From the NCBI GenBank assembly GCA_965226945.1, contig OZ245717.1:1736001-1800000 (forward strand): a stretch of 64,000 nucleotides of DNA, written 5' to 3'. Below, one piece after another: positions 45,921 to 54,628 of the stretch. A program made the position numbers and the translations under genes. The notes beneath the pieces are model-generated. The model was given only the letters and a program-made list of their open reading frames with translations. It was not told the origin of the DNA and searched no databases. Within the stretch, counting starts at the first letter, position 1; every line of letters starts with the position of its first letter. The stretch comes from SYLG01 sp965226945. Lineage in GTDB: Bacteria > Planctomycetota > Planctomycetia > Gemmatales > Gemmataceae.

Positions 45921-46747
45921 TAATAGACTCCCCACGTTGAATTCAGTTCGGCAAGAACGGCGGAAATATTGGACTGAGAAAGGAGGCCCTGGAACAAAAC
46001 GACGGCCCCGACATCGCCTATGTAAGGCGATAGACCGTCGCCGCCGCACGCTCCCAGCGCCAAGGGATAAGCAGGTCCATTGACTCCCAGGGCGACATTT
46101 TGGGTATTGCCTTGAAGTTCACTGCCGCCGTTTCTGCTCAGATAAAGCCTGTTTGCAGGCGTCACATGACCCGGATCCGTGCGAATCATGTTGATAGACC
46201 ATTGATTTGAAGGTGAAACACCATTACTGGCACCTGTCCCGATAATGCTTATTGCTCCGCCGCTATTTTGACTGGAAATAACTACGAATAGATTATCATT
46301 TTGCGTTTGCGCCGTTCGATCATCCATTCTGAAATAAAACCCACTTCGGCCACCCACCGATCCCGCCAAAGAAATGCAATCCAATAGATACCGCGTGTCA
46401 TTTGGATCGGCCAAGTTCCAGGGTTTATGAACAATAAAGCTTGTGGCCGGACCCGTTGTCATAAATTTAAACGCATCCGCGTTATTGATGCACTGCATAA
46501 AATCGTCGGTTCCGTCGAACCTCAAAACGGCGTTGGAGTTCTTTCCGCTGGGAACAATTAACGGACGCTTCGACGGAACCATCTGCCGGAAATGATTCTT
46601 GTTCATCGAGAAGTCCTGCAGCGTGTCGGCGGTTCTCCCCGTCGCGACTTGCGATGCGAAACTCCTGCCGGCATCAAGCCAGAGCCTTGGGGAAAGCGAT
46701 GCAATGGCGCCCATGGTCCTCGCTAGCGAGATCGGATTGGCAGCCAT
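45920..46747 (-). CDS. LamG-like phage tail protein, copy A
   Basis: A 275-residue protein with a concanavalin/LamG-like jelly-roll pattern: SPRLWLDAGRSF, then VLRFDGTDDFMQCI, SFIVHKPWN, GFYFRMDD, NRLYLSRNGGSEL, and GDVGAVVLFQGLLS near the end. Such domains sit on phage tails and bind surface glycans or proteins. It is clearly paralogous to the protein at 49465-50292, with long shared stretches (KRPLIVPSGKNSNAVLRFDG against KKPLIVPNGKNSKAVLRFDG). It ends NSTWGVY, an ending shared by all LamG members here. Start overlaps the preceding stop as TAATG. Confidence 0.72.
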   Translation of the reverse strand: MAANPISLARTMGAIASLSPRLWLDAGRSFASQVATGRTADTLQDFSMNKNHFRQMVPSKRPLIVPSGKNSNAVLRFDGTDDFMQCINNADAFKFMTTGPATSFIVHKPWNLADPNDTRYLLDCISLAGSVGGRSGFYFRMDDRTAQTQNDNLFVVISSQNSGGAISIIGTGASNGVSPSNQWSINMIRTDPGHVTPANRLYLSRNGGSELQGNTQNVALGVNGPAYPLALGACGGDGLSPYIGDVGAVVLFQGLLSQSNISAVLAELNSTWGVY

Positions 46748-47469
46748 TAGTAGCAGGCCCAAATAGAGTTTAAGTATGCGAAAATATCCGCAATGTTCTG
46801 CGCCGTTAGCAGCGTTGGAAAGATGACCAGTTTGCCAATAAACGAAATCGCTGACAAGTTATCGTTTAGATTGGCATTCATTCGAAAGGACGATGTCGAG
46901 GTAAACCCCGTCCAGTTCATCGCCGCATTGGTTGACGTGCCGATCGATGCCCCATTCTTATAGATCGTTCCTGTTTTCGTCGTGCTGTTCATCGTGCAGC
47001 AGTAAATTGCATAGGCGCCGGTCGATGTTGCGGCTGTAAATGCTCCACTGCTTAATTCTTGACCATTAGGAGCCCGATAATCCAATTGCGCGTAGCTACT
47101 GCCTATGGCAAATCCGACAAAATTTGGAGCTGAAAACCAACTAAATAAGTAACCGGTCGTCGCATGATACTTGCAGACAATGAAAAAGGTTACGTCTTGA
47201 GGCACCCGCGCATTGACAGGCGTAAACAATCGCTGACCGGCTGCCGTGAACTGATAGGCGGGTAGGCCGTTTTGCGCCGCCAGCTTCACTCGCGGTACGT
47301 CAGCCGCTGCGACACGCAGGCAATGTTTGTTATTACCGCTCACATCCCAGGCACAGCCGGCACGCTGACCATCGCCCAGCCCGCGCAGCACGGCCGCATC
47401 GTAATCGAAATACGGAGAATACTGGGCCAGGTAATCGATCGATCTGGTTCGTTTCCACAGTGTCGGCAT
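46747..47469 (-). CDS. LamG-like phage tail protein, copy B
   Basis: A 240-residue protein of the same jelly-roll type but only distantly similar to its neighbours. Visible marks are YSPYFDYDAAV, GNNKHCLRVAAAD, TFFIVCKYHATTGYLFSWF, YKNGASIGTSTNAA and the end LTAQNIADIFAYLNSIWACY. It has no counterpart in the second cassette. Likely a tail-tip or fibre domain binding the host surface. It starts inside the preceding stop (TGATG). Confidence 0.68.
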   Translation of the reverse strand: MPTLWKRTRSIDYLAQYSPYFDYDAAVLRGLGDGQRAGCAWDVSGNNKHCLRVAAADVPRVKLAAQNGLPAYQFTAAGQRLFTPVNARVPQDVTFFIVCKYHATTGYLFSWFSAPNFVGFAIGSSYAQLDYRAPNGQELSSGAFTAATSTGAYAIYCCTMNSTTKTGTIYKNGASIGTSTNAAMNWTGFTSTSSFRMNANLNDNLSAISFIGKLVIFPTLLTAQNIADIFAYLNSIWACY

Positions 47470-48362
47470 CAGACCCGTCTCCCCAGGAAACTCTGGAATG
47501 ATCGAACGATTCGGTAAAAGTTCTTGACGTCAACATCCGAAAGCCCCAGACCAATCGAAGCAAACGCTATGTTGTTTGAGGAAAACTCACTCGGTGTGTT
47601 GTTGGCATTTCGTGCGCAAATATAAAATGGGACCGTGATGAGGGCCTGAGGATTGCTTGGATTGGACCCAACAAATTTTACGCCTCTAAACGCCCGTGAC
47701 ACATTCGATGCCGTTTTTGTGGTGACAAAAAACTCGCCCTGGTCCTGAATCACATCATTTGCGGAGGATCCGGTGTCGATGCCCCAGTTCAACCCCGTCG
47801 CGCTTGTGAATTTGAGCATGGAAACCGCGGTAACATTATCGGCCCCAATTAATGTCGAAACAGCGGCTCCTTTTGTTCTGCTGTAAACGGAAAGATGTTG
47901 GTTATTGAGCGTCAAACTTGCCGCTGGTGTTAAGCCGGTATTGAGATAACCTGTCGATCCGTTTCCCGTCACGCCGTTGGCATTGTGAGTCAGGGCGCCG
48001 TTCAAGGTGCAAGGGAACGCACCTTTCAGATCAAGTGCGTTCAGTTTCCCGCCCGTGCCCGTTCCATCCGCGCCCAGAAATGGGTAAATCGCGGTGGAGC
48101 GGCTCCAAAGGGTTCCGGAAATCGTTGAAGCCTGCCACTTGAGCGCCGCGACCAGAAAATGGATTGCGTTCTGTTGCGTATCGGAAAGTGCAATCGCCGC
48201 ACCACCGGTCAGGTTCGCCGCGGCGGTGATGAAACTCAAGCCGTCCGCGTCCAGTTGACCTCGGCCGTCCAGAATCAAATCGGTGCCGCCAAAGCCGGCG
48301 GCGCCAAGACTTCCCTCGCCAAACAGATTGAGCCCAGGGGTGAGGGCAAAGGTTCCCAACAT
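47469..48362 (-). CDS. LamG-like phage tail protein, copy C
   Basis: A 297-residue protein. The N-terminus (LGTFALTPGLNLFGEGSLGA) is shared with the short protein at 50292-50669; the middle is LamG-like (GVTGNGSTGYLNTGLTPAAS, LSVYSRTKGAAV, FVGSNPSNPQ) and the end SFQSFLGRR differs from the other LamG members. ATG at 48362 overlaps the preceding TGA as TGATG. Probably part of the tail tip; binding target unknown. Confidence 0.66.
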   Translation of the reverse strand: MLGTFALTPGLNLFGEGSLGAAGFGGTDLILDGRGQLDADGLSFITAAANLTGGAAIALSDTQQNAIHFLVAALKWQASTISGTLWSRSTAIYPFLGADGTGTGGKLNALDLKGAFPCTLNGALTHNANGVTGNGSTGYLNTGLTPAASLTLNNQHLSVYSRTKGAAVSTLIGADNVTAVSMLKFTSATGLNWGIDTGSSANDVIQDQGEFFVTTKTASNVSRAFRGVKFVGSNPSNPQALITVPFYICARNANNTPSEFSSNNIAFASIGLGLSDVDVKNFYRIVRSFQSFLGRRV

Positions 48363-48676
48363 CACTTCACCACGATGATCGAGAAGTTTTGCCCGGCCGC
48401 GTTCGCGACCACCTGGATCATGCGCGCGTCAAGCGCGACGGTGGGCGGGACCGTGTTGTAGCCAGGTTGAAGCTGGCTTCCATCGGTTGCGGATGCGCCA
48501 AATCCGGCCGTGATGTCGGGCGTCGCCCCCACGCTTGCGAGCGTCCGCCAGTAAATTTGACCGCTGTTGTTGATGTCCGGAATGATGACGATGCCGTACT
48601 TGGAAACACCCAGGTCGCTCGTTGTGAGCGCGACCGCGGAAGTCCCGACCGACCCTGTTGAAAATGCCGCCGCCAT
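48362..48676 (-). CDS. Small phage tail-cassette protein, intact copy
   Basis: A 104-residue protein with a strong AGGAGG five bases before the ATG, heading the LamG cassette. Conserved text includes GIVIIPDINNSGQIYWRTLA and AAGQNFSIIVVK; the fold is probably all-beta. A decayed copy of the same gene heads the second cassette (50672-50984), which shows the sequence was a real gene. Function not recognised. Confidence 0.65.
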   Translation of the reverse strand: MAAAFSTGSVGTSAVALTTSDLGVSKYGIVIIPDINNSGQIYWRTLASVGATPDITAGFGASATDGSQLQPGYNTVPPTVALDARMIQVVANAAGQNFSIIVVK

Positions 48677-49464
48677 GAGCGCCTCCTAACCAGATCATTC
48701 CAGAATAAGGGATCAAGTTCACCGTCTCCAAACGCTGGAGGGGAATGGGGCGGTAACGTCAAAGTGCGTGGCGGAGGTGCTTGGCTGGGGCGACCGCGTC
48801 ATCGCCCTCGGAACGGTCATCGATACTGCCCGGTTTGTGCTCACGGCCGCCGCGCCGGCCGTCACTAAAACCGCGTATTGCCCGGAGAAACTCCGCTGCC
48901 GGTTGGCGAGCGGGCGCGCCGTCGCCGCCACGGTCGTAGGTTCGACCCGGCCTACAATCTCGCCCTGCTGCGAATGCCCAGACCTGCGACATCGGGATTC
49001 GCTCAATTGGGACGTTTATCCGCCGTTCGCTATGCAGGGAGATCTGCCCATCCTCCAGAACGAACACGGCTGCCCGGTGGTGGGACAGGAAGGAGATGGG
49101 ATCGGGACGGCGCTAGGCCGGGTCGCACCCCAGGCATGCGTCATCATTGCAGCCGACGGAGCGCTCGCTCATTTGGCGGATTTGAACGCGGGCAAGCCTC
49201 TCGCGAGCCTTCCATGCTGTCCATTCCAGGGGACATTGATCATCCCCGGGCAAGATATGCTGAGCAAGTTCAAGTCAGACAGAAAGGCTCAGCCTGGAAT
49301 TTTGGCGAATCAGCACTCGGGCGGAATCTCGTACCCAAAGGACAAAGGAAAGCAAACCGGAACCGCTACGAAGCCAAGTGAATTACGCCCCCGAACGACG
49401 CCCTTGTAAATGCAACGTATTTATCGACTATCTCTATATACAGCTATTAATCCGCATCGTATTT
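48677..49464. other. Region without a confident gene between the two LamG cassettes
   Basis: Short frames overlap on both strands but none has a supported start. On the minus strand a frame ending at TAG 49113 has CNDDACLGCDPA, a Cys-x5-CxxC end that may be the remnant of a small cysteine protein like the one at 51068-51388. A minus ORF ending at 48719 (FDVTAPFPSSVWRR at its C-terminus) could be real but is unsupported. The 213-codon plus-strand ORF at 48768-49409 looks like a chance frame. Confidence 0.4.
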
Positions 49465-50292
49465 TTAGTAAATATTCCAATCAGAATTAAGCGACGATAA
49501 AACTGCTGATATATTAGTCGTGGACAAAAGGCTTGGGAATACGACAAACGCCGCAAGGTCTCCTGAGTAAGTATTAAGACCGTCCCCGCTGGCTCCACCC
49601 AATGCCATTTGGAAAGTCGGACCACCGCTACCAATCACTCCAGTAGAAGCATTTCCTTGGAACTCCGCGCCACCATTTCGACTTAAAAACAAGCGGTTTG
49701 CCCCAGTCACATTGCCCGGATCCAAGCGTAGAACATTGATGGACCACGTGTTTGCAGGTGCCACGCCGTTACTTGCAGTTGTTCCGACGATGTTTACACT
49801 GCCACCACCAGTATTATTCGAAACGACCACAACCATATTGTCGTTAAAACTGAATGCGGCTCGATCGTCCGGGCGAAGGTAAAACCCTGTTCTCGATCCA
49901 ATTGAGGCACCTTGGGTTATGTTGTCAAACAAGTAGCCGAGGGCATTTGGGTCGGCCACAGTCCAAGGTTTATGAACCACAAATAAAGTCGAAGGCCCGG
50001 AATTTAAAAACTTAAAATTATCCGCCTGATTTATGCATTGCATAAAATCATCGGCACCATCAAATCTCAATACAGCCTTCGAATTTTTACCGTTTGGCAC
50101 AATCAACGGTTTTTTATTTGAAGCGATCTGTTTAAAATGGTTTCTATTTCCCGAGTAATCCGGTAAAAATCCAGCCTTTTCTCCCGAGGTTGTCTGATGC
50201 CGGAACGATGTGCCGACATCGATCCAAAGCGATGGTGACAAAGACGCGATAACAGATTGCGCCTTATTCAGCGAAATGGGGTTAAAGGCCAT
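49465..50292 (-). CDS. LamG-like phage tail protein, duplicate of copy A
   Basis: A 275-residue paralog of 45920-46747, by eye about 60% identical over its whole length (NPISLNKAQSVIASLSPSLW, VLRFDGADDFMQCI, SFNDNMVVVVSNNTGGGSV, NRLFLSRNGGAEFQGN). It ends LNSDWNIY. Its DNA is visibly richer in A+T than copy A. Starts as TAATG on the preceding gene's stop. The intact frame suggests it is still made, perhaps as an alternative receptor-binding domain. Confidence 0.72.
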   Translation of the reverse strand: MAFNPISLNKAQSVIASLSPSLWIDVGTSFRHQTTSGEKAGFLPDYSGNRNHFKQIASNKKPLIVPNGKNSKAVLRFDGADDFMQCINQADNFKFLNSGPSTLFVVHKPWTVADPNALGYLFDNITQGASIGSRTGFYLRPDDRAAFSFNDNMVVVVSNNTGGGSVNIVGTTASNGVAPANTWSINVLRLDPGNVTGANRLFLSRNGGAEFQGNASTGVIGSGGPTFQMALGGASGDGLNTYSGDLAAFVVFPSLLSTTNISAVLSSLNSDWNIY

Positions 50293-50669
50293 TACGTCGC
50301 CCTCTCATTCATGATTTTAAACGAATACCTAACCAGAAATTTTTTTGTGATATTAGTGAACGCCGCCATAAACACTACTTTCAACGACTCGACGTAATCA
50401 CATTTGTTATTTAAATTAAATTTATCACTTACCGTGCTCCCGACCACTGGTGGACACTTCGGCAGCATCTTTGCCTTTAGGCTGGCCCAGTTGATAGCAC
50501 TAACTAAAAAGATCGCATACTTTTGGACCTGATTGGAGATCCCGGCGATCGTGATGAACGCTTGGACGTCGGTATCTGTTTGGCCGCAACCTTCCATAAT
50601 GAGACTGATGCCGCCAAACCCATCGCCAAACATGTTTAAGCCGGGTATTAGAGCAAATGTTGTGAGCAT
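50292..50669 (-). CDS. Truncated relative of LamG copy C
   Basis: A 125-residue protein whose first part (LTTFALIPGLNMFGDGFGG, then IMEGCGQTDTDVQAFITIAG and IFLVSAINWASLKAK) matches the N-terminus of the 297-residue protein at 47469-48362, after which it diverges (MAAFTNITKKFLVRYSFKIM) and stops. The LamG portion is missing. It may be a remnant still translated because the next start depends on its stop (TAATG), or a shortened functional form. A+T-rich compared with surrounding genes. Confidence 0.55.
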   Translation of the reverse strand: MLTTFALIPGLNMFGDGFGGISLIMEGCGQTDTDVQAFITIAGISNQVQKYAIFLVSAINWASLKAKMLPKCPPVVGSTVSDKFNLNNKCDYVESLKVVFMAAFTNITKKFLVRYSFKIMNERAT

Positions 50670-50671
50670 GT

Positions 50672-50984
50672 TTACTTCACCACGATGATCGAATCACTCT
50701 GGCCCGCAGCGCTACCGCTCACTTACCCCTTCGTGGATTGGCGACGACAGTGGGAGGGATCGTGTTTTGATCCGATTGAAGCTGGCCGCCATTGGTTGTG
50801 GGAACCGCATAACCCGCGGTGATGTCTGGCGTGGCCGATACAGTCGCCAGGGTGCATCAGTAGATTGGCCACTGTTATTGACATCTGGGATGATGACGAT
50901 TCCGCACCTGGGCAAACCCAGGTCGATTACCGTAAAGGCAACGGCCGAATTTCCTAGGGTTCCTGATGAAAATGCCGCCGCCAT
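50672..50984 (-). pseudogene. Decayed copy of the small cassette protein (48362-48676)
   Basis: The reading begins normally at ATG 50984 with GGAGG 5 bases upstream and gives MAAAFSSGTLGNSAVAFTVI and GIVIIPDVNNSGQ, matching the intact copy. One base is then missing and the Trp codon of the intact copy has become TGA; homology continues in a second frame (TLATVSATPDITAGYAVPTT, QNTIPPTVVANP) and ends in a third frame (AAGQSDSIIVVK then TAA at 50672). Three frames carry one ancestral protein, so it is a pseudogene with at least two frameshifts and one nonsense change. Confidence 0.82.
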
Positions 50985-51067
50985 GCGTTCCTCCGGTCCA
51001 GTAATCCCCAGCATAAACGAGTCTGGTGGCCGTACCCAACTGCTGACGACGAAGAGGATTTCTGATG

Positions 51068-51388
51068 TCAAACCGGATCGTAATCAGGACATCGCTGGCA
51101 GTTTGGAATGCCTTCCTGCATGAACCGCTTCGCTGGGCCATGTTGGCATCGATCGTGAAGCTCGCAGCCGTAAATCCAACAGGCCCCGCACCCGCTTCCG
51201 AGGCGGTCGATCACCTTCAGACGATGGACGCAAGGCGTGATCCTTGCTGGGGGCGGCTTTGCGACAACAGTTTGATCAGGCTTCGCTGGTGAAACGGACT
51301 TGACCAGTCCCTCCACCTTGGATCGACCCACGGCCAGATCGCACCAATGGCACCCAGCTATGTCCTTTCTATGACGGCATGTCTTCAT
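51068..51388 (-). CDS. Small cysteine-rich (zinc-ribbon-like) protein
   Basis: A 106-residue basic protein with Cys/His clusters at both ends: MKTCRHRKDIAGCHWCDL near the start, and GCGACWIYGCELHDRC followed by IPNCQRCPDY at the end. The CxxC spacings suggest one or two structural zinc sites. It begins 3 bases after the stop of the large cysteine-rich protein, so it shares its transcript. Function unknown; it may be a nucleic-acid or protein-binding accessory of the tail region. Confidence 0.55.
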   Translation of the reverse strand: MKTCRHRKDIAGCHWCDLAVGRSKVEGLVKSVSPAKPDQTVVAKPPPARITPCVHRLKVIDRLGSGCGACWIYGCELHDRCQHGPAKRFMQEGIPNCQRCPDYDPV

Positions 51389-51391
51389 TAA

Positions 51392-53023
51392 TTAAGCGTC
51401 GCACTCAAGAGGGAATGGTCCAAGGTAATCATCACATAAAATGGCATTTGCAAAAGGGTCAGGCCAATGCAATATAAATTCAGGCGGCTCGGGCGGAATA
51501 CTGGTTGAACCAAACAGGCATAGGCAGTATGCGACCCCAGATCCACCAAAAATTCTAGGCTTACAAATGGCCCAACAATAGGTTTGTGTTGGGTCGCAAG
51601 AATATGCGGCCACGCCATTGATAAGACCTGATTCGCAATCCTCCATGCTTAAATAGGGACCAAACGCATACAGGTAAAACTCGCTGGGGTCTTCGCCCTC
51701 CGGGTAGGGCAAACAAAACGACACGTAGTCGTCATCGACCGCCGGCCCCCCTCCTTCCGTTTCTTCATCGGGTATTCCATCCTCGCCCGGCGGCCCACAG
51801 ACCTTCCAGTAGTTGTAAACGATCGGTTCGGGGGGAGGGACATAGGTTCCATCACCTGTGCAGTCGCCAACGGCTCCTTCCGGGAATTTCAGCCCGAACA
51901 GTTTCACTCGAGCGCCGAATCCATTGAAGTCGGCGTACGCGGTCCAGGGGCCAGTCTCCTGAATCTCGATCGCGGGTTGAACCGAATAAGTTCCAGCCCC
52001 GACCTGGCGCAAGGCCACGCAGATATCCGATTCCCCCTGAACCGATTTAACAATCAGCTCGAAGCCGGCGACCCCCATTCGATACTGGATCTGTTGCAAA
52101 ACGCTTGCCCCTTCGCCCGGACACCCACATAGGAAAATGGCGGCATCAGCCGGAGCCGGAAAATCGCTCGCCTTGCCTTCCAGGCATCGGCTTACATCGA
52201 ATGGATCGAAGACTCCAAGTTGAGCAAACTGAGGGAGGAATGGCCAGACAGGCGCCGTTGGCTCGGTGTCCCGCGGAATCTCGATCGGTTCGATGTAAGC
52301 CTGAAGACAGGAATAATAGGACCCGCTCTGAGCCAGAGCGCACGTGGTATCGCCAACATGGCAACCAAAACGCCAAGGCAGCATCATCACGGAAATGCTG
52401 GCGAAGCGCACATCGCCGCAAATCGATCCCACGTCGGAAAGCGTGATGAGATCCGTGGGAACGAAGGTGCGCGGAATTTGCCGGTCATTCGGATCCTCGC
52501 CCTCACCAAGGACCCGATAACATCGAGCGCCACCGGAACCGCAAATGATCCACTGATTGTTTGCCTGAGGCGGGGTGAAGTCACTGCCAGCGGCCAAGCG
52601 TTCCAGGGTGAAGCTTGCGTCCACCGTATTGAAATCGATCGCTTCCATGATGCCCGTCAGCCGGATCTTGTAACCCAAAGGAACAAGAACACCATCTATG
52701 AGGCATTCGCCTTGAGTCGTACCCGCTTCGGCATAACCGGTCCAGACGCAAGTGAATTCGTCTGTATTGGCATCCTGGCTGCACGAAAGGGGGATCAGAA
52801 AATGGCCTGGCTGCCAAAGCCTTGTGTCTCCCGGCGCATCCGATCCGCACACCTCGGAGTAAAGAAAGATCTGAATCGTTCCGGAATGCATCGGCCAATT
52901 CACACCGCCGTTCTCCCTGTCGCGGCCGCAACAAACCAACGAGCAATGGAAATTCGGCCGCCCTGACGGTAACTCATCACCGCAGATGTTCTGAGCCGGA
53001 TTGGTGTAGACGGGATCGCTCAT
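51392..53023 (-). CDS. Large cysteine-rich phage-region protein of unknown function
   Basis: A 543-residue protein with about 29 cysteines spread through its length (HCSLVCCGRD, FLCGCPG, YCWAICKP, YCLCLF). It is acidic, with Pro-rich and Gly-rich turns (YVPPPEPIVYNYWKV, DEETEGGGPAVDDDY). No signal peptide or known domain is seen. Its position among tail genes between tape measure and LamG cassettes suggests a distal-tail or baseplate part; many disulphide bonds or metal sites would be unusual there. Its start overlaps the previous stop (ATGA). Confidence 0.65.
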   Translation of the reverse strand: MSDPVYTNPAQNICGDELPSGRPNFHCSLVCCGRDRENGGVNWPMHSGTIQIFLYSEVCGSDAPGDTRLWQPGHFLIPLSCSQDANTDEFTCVWTGYAEAGTTQGECLIDGVLVPLGYKIRLTGIMEAIDFNTVDASFTLERLAAGSDFTPPQANNQWIICGSGGARCYRVLGEGEDPNDRQIPRTFVPTDLITLSDVGSICGDVRFASISVMMLPWRFGCHVGDTTCALAQSGSYYSCLQAYIEPIEIPRDTEPTAPVWPFLPQFAQLGVFDPFDVSRCLEGKASDFPAPADAAIFLCGCPGEGASVLQQIQYRMGVAGFELIVKSVQGESDICVALRQVGAGTYSVQPAIEIQETGPWTAYADFNGFGARVKLFGLKFPEGAVGDCTGDGTYVPPPEPIVYNYWKVCGPPGEDGIPDEETEGGGPAVDDDYVSFCLPYPEGEDPSEFYLYAFGPYLSMEDCESGLINGVAAYSCDPTQTYCWAICKPRIFGGSGVAYCLCLFGSTSIPPEPPEFILHWPDPFANAILCDDYLGPFPLECDA

Positions 53024-54171
53024 GCGGTGAGGTAGACCTTCAAATTGGAAAGAACGATTCGGGTTTGGCAGGTTTGCTCCGCAGCGGCGGCAACGTCGAT
53101 GTCGATCGCAAAAGAACTGTTGGTTTCATCGAGCGCTGGAAACGTGATGTACTGGTAGCCGTCGCACCAGGAAGTGTTCCGTCCGCTGTCGCTCTCGATG
53201 TTAGCCCTGGGAAGCCAACCGCGAAGAGTGGCAATTCGGGGAGATTTCAGGGTTTTTCCCGGCTCCGGAACGGCCAACAGGTAAATCCAGAGATCGAGGC
53301 TCACGAATTGTCCGGTTGGATTGGCAAACGCTCCCGGCGGAAAGGGGACGCCCGGCTCTTCCGGCATGGGTCCGATCGGGTTTTTCATTGCGCATTCCCC
53401 GAAAATGGGAATGAAGGTCAGCCCGACATACCTACCGGTCAGCTTCGATTCGTCGCCTGGCGAAGGAATGCGCGTGCCCTCCGCATAACTTTCCGGTTTC
53501 TCGCAGGTCCCACCAAGCCCGTCTTCGTCGATCGACGGATCATCGAAAACATGCAACGGCTGAGCGAAGGGCAAATAGTTGTAATTGGTTAAAAACTGAT
53601 CGGTTAGATTGGGGGCAAATCCCGAGTTCTCAAACCACGTTTCAGCCAATAAAGGAGTCGGCATGTCCTTAGGCAAAAACATGTATCCGGCCGGATTGAG
53701 GAAACCAAGCCAATCCTTACCCAGTGAATCTCCCGCGCTATTGACCTGCCTCCCAGGGCTGGCATCGGTGAAATAAGCCGTCCGGCGACCGGCCGGTTCG
53801 ACTCCATAGGGGACGCGATGAAGACCGATGACCGTGTGGGCGCGAAGAAACTCTGGGCCTTCAAATTCGATGGGATATCCGTCAACGATGGTTCTCTTGC
53901 CCCACCATGCCAAATCATTGCCCCAGCCATAGGGCGCCGTGGCGACATTCAGATGCTCGTTGGTCGTGTTGTAGGCGTAACCAACAAGCCCATAGGTGAT
54001 CGCTGGGGGAATGATCTTCATTCCATAAAGGCTTGATTGCTCGGTAATCGGCGCCGTGGTTCGCTTCGTGTCGAAGACAATATGGCAGGACATGAAATCG
54101 TAGGGGATGCAAACCTGGCCGCCGCCATAACACTGAGCGCGGATCGCTTTGCCAAAGAATCCCTGCGTCAT
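53020..54171 (-). CDS. Phage-region structural protein, unknown family
   Basis: A 383-residue protein, rich in aromatics and Gly (YGWGNDLAWWGKRTIVDGYP, FLNPAGYMFLPKDMP). The C-terminal third (FVSLDLWIYLLAVPEPG, YQYITFPALDETNSSFAIDI) has a beta-sandwich look. No signal peptide. Overlaps both neighbours by four bases (ATGA), so it is translated with them. Probably a distal tail component; family not recognised. Confidence 0.65.
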   Translation of the reverse strand: MTQGFFGKAIRAQCYGGGQVCIPYDFMSCHIVFDTKRTTAPITEQSSLYGMKIIPPAITYGLVGYAYNTTNEHLNVATAPYGWGNDLAWWGKRTIVDGYPIEFEGPEFLRAHTVIGLHRVPYGVEPAGRRTAYFTDASPGRQVNSAGDSLGKDWLGFLNPAGYMFLPKDMPTPLLAETWFENSGFAPNLTDQFLTNYNYLPFAQPLHVFDDPSIDEDGLGGTCEKPESYAEGTRIPSPGDESKLTGRYVGLTFIPIFGECAMKNPIGPMPEEPGVPFPPGAFANPTGQFVSLDLWIYLLAVPEPGKTLKSPRIATLRGWLPRANIESDSGRNTSWCDGYQYITFPALDETNSSFAIDIDVAAAAEQTCQTRIVLSNLKVYLTA

Positions 54172-54626
54172 GGCATCACGACCTCATCGACCGTGACCGT
54201 GAAAAGGCAGTCGCCAGGACCAACATGCTGCGCGCTCAGGAAAAACGAAACGGCACCGGTGTCTGGATCACGCACGCAGCCGTTACCTTCCGCGTAAATC
54301 ACGCTGCCAGGGCCAAGACCCCAGTTCGAAATGTGATCGTTCTCTTCGTTGGGGTCCCCGCAACAAAGCGGATTGGGTGTTGGTAGAACCAGATAAAAAG
54401 GAAGGCTCGGAACCGAATAAATCGTGCCGCATGGCGCACGCGAAAGCGTAAAGGTTCCACCCATTCCATAGAGCGATACGCACGTCGCGCTTTTGGTAGT
54501 TTCGAGAGAGTAGGAACCCTTGAACGAAGCCGGATACTCCTCGAACCCGCAGCAGATGTAGAGATGCGGTGGCGGCGTTTCGATCGTGATCGTTTCGCTG
54601 TTGCAGGTGAGTTCGACGGTGGACAC
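54168..54626 (-). CDS. Small cysteine-containing phage-region protein
   Basis: A 152-residue protein with paired cysteines (YICCGFEEY, NPLCCGDPNEEN) and a strand-rich composition (ATCVSLYGMGGTFTLSRAPC). The start is GTG at 54626, two bases after the previous stop. The C-terminus (DCLFTVTVDEVVMP) resembles the end of a beta domain. It resembles the larger cysteine-rich protein in composition, not in alignable sequence. Function unknown. Confidence 0.6.
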   Translation of the reverse strand: MSTVELTCNSETITIETPPPHLYICCGFEEYPASFKGSYSLETTKSATCVSLYGMGGTFTLSRAPCGTIYSVPSLPFYLVLPTPNPLCCGDPNEENDHISNWGLGPGSVIYAEGNGCVRDPDTGAVSFFLSAQHVGPGDCLFTVTVDEVVMP

Positions 54627-54628
54627 GT

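Noticed and set aside
48940..48970. A T-arm-like string GGTTCGACCC that might mark a tRNA 3' end
   Set aside because: Neither the acceptor nor the anticodon arm can be built upstream and the flanking stem does not pair next to the loop.
48768..49409. A 213-codon plus-strand ORF between the LamG cassettes
   Set aside because: No ribosome site, no domain, opposite direction to the local genes; kept only as an unresolved region.
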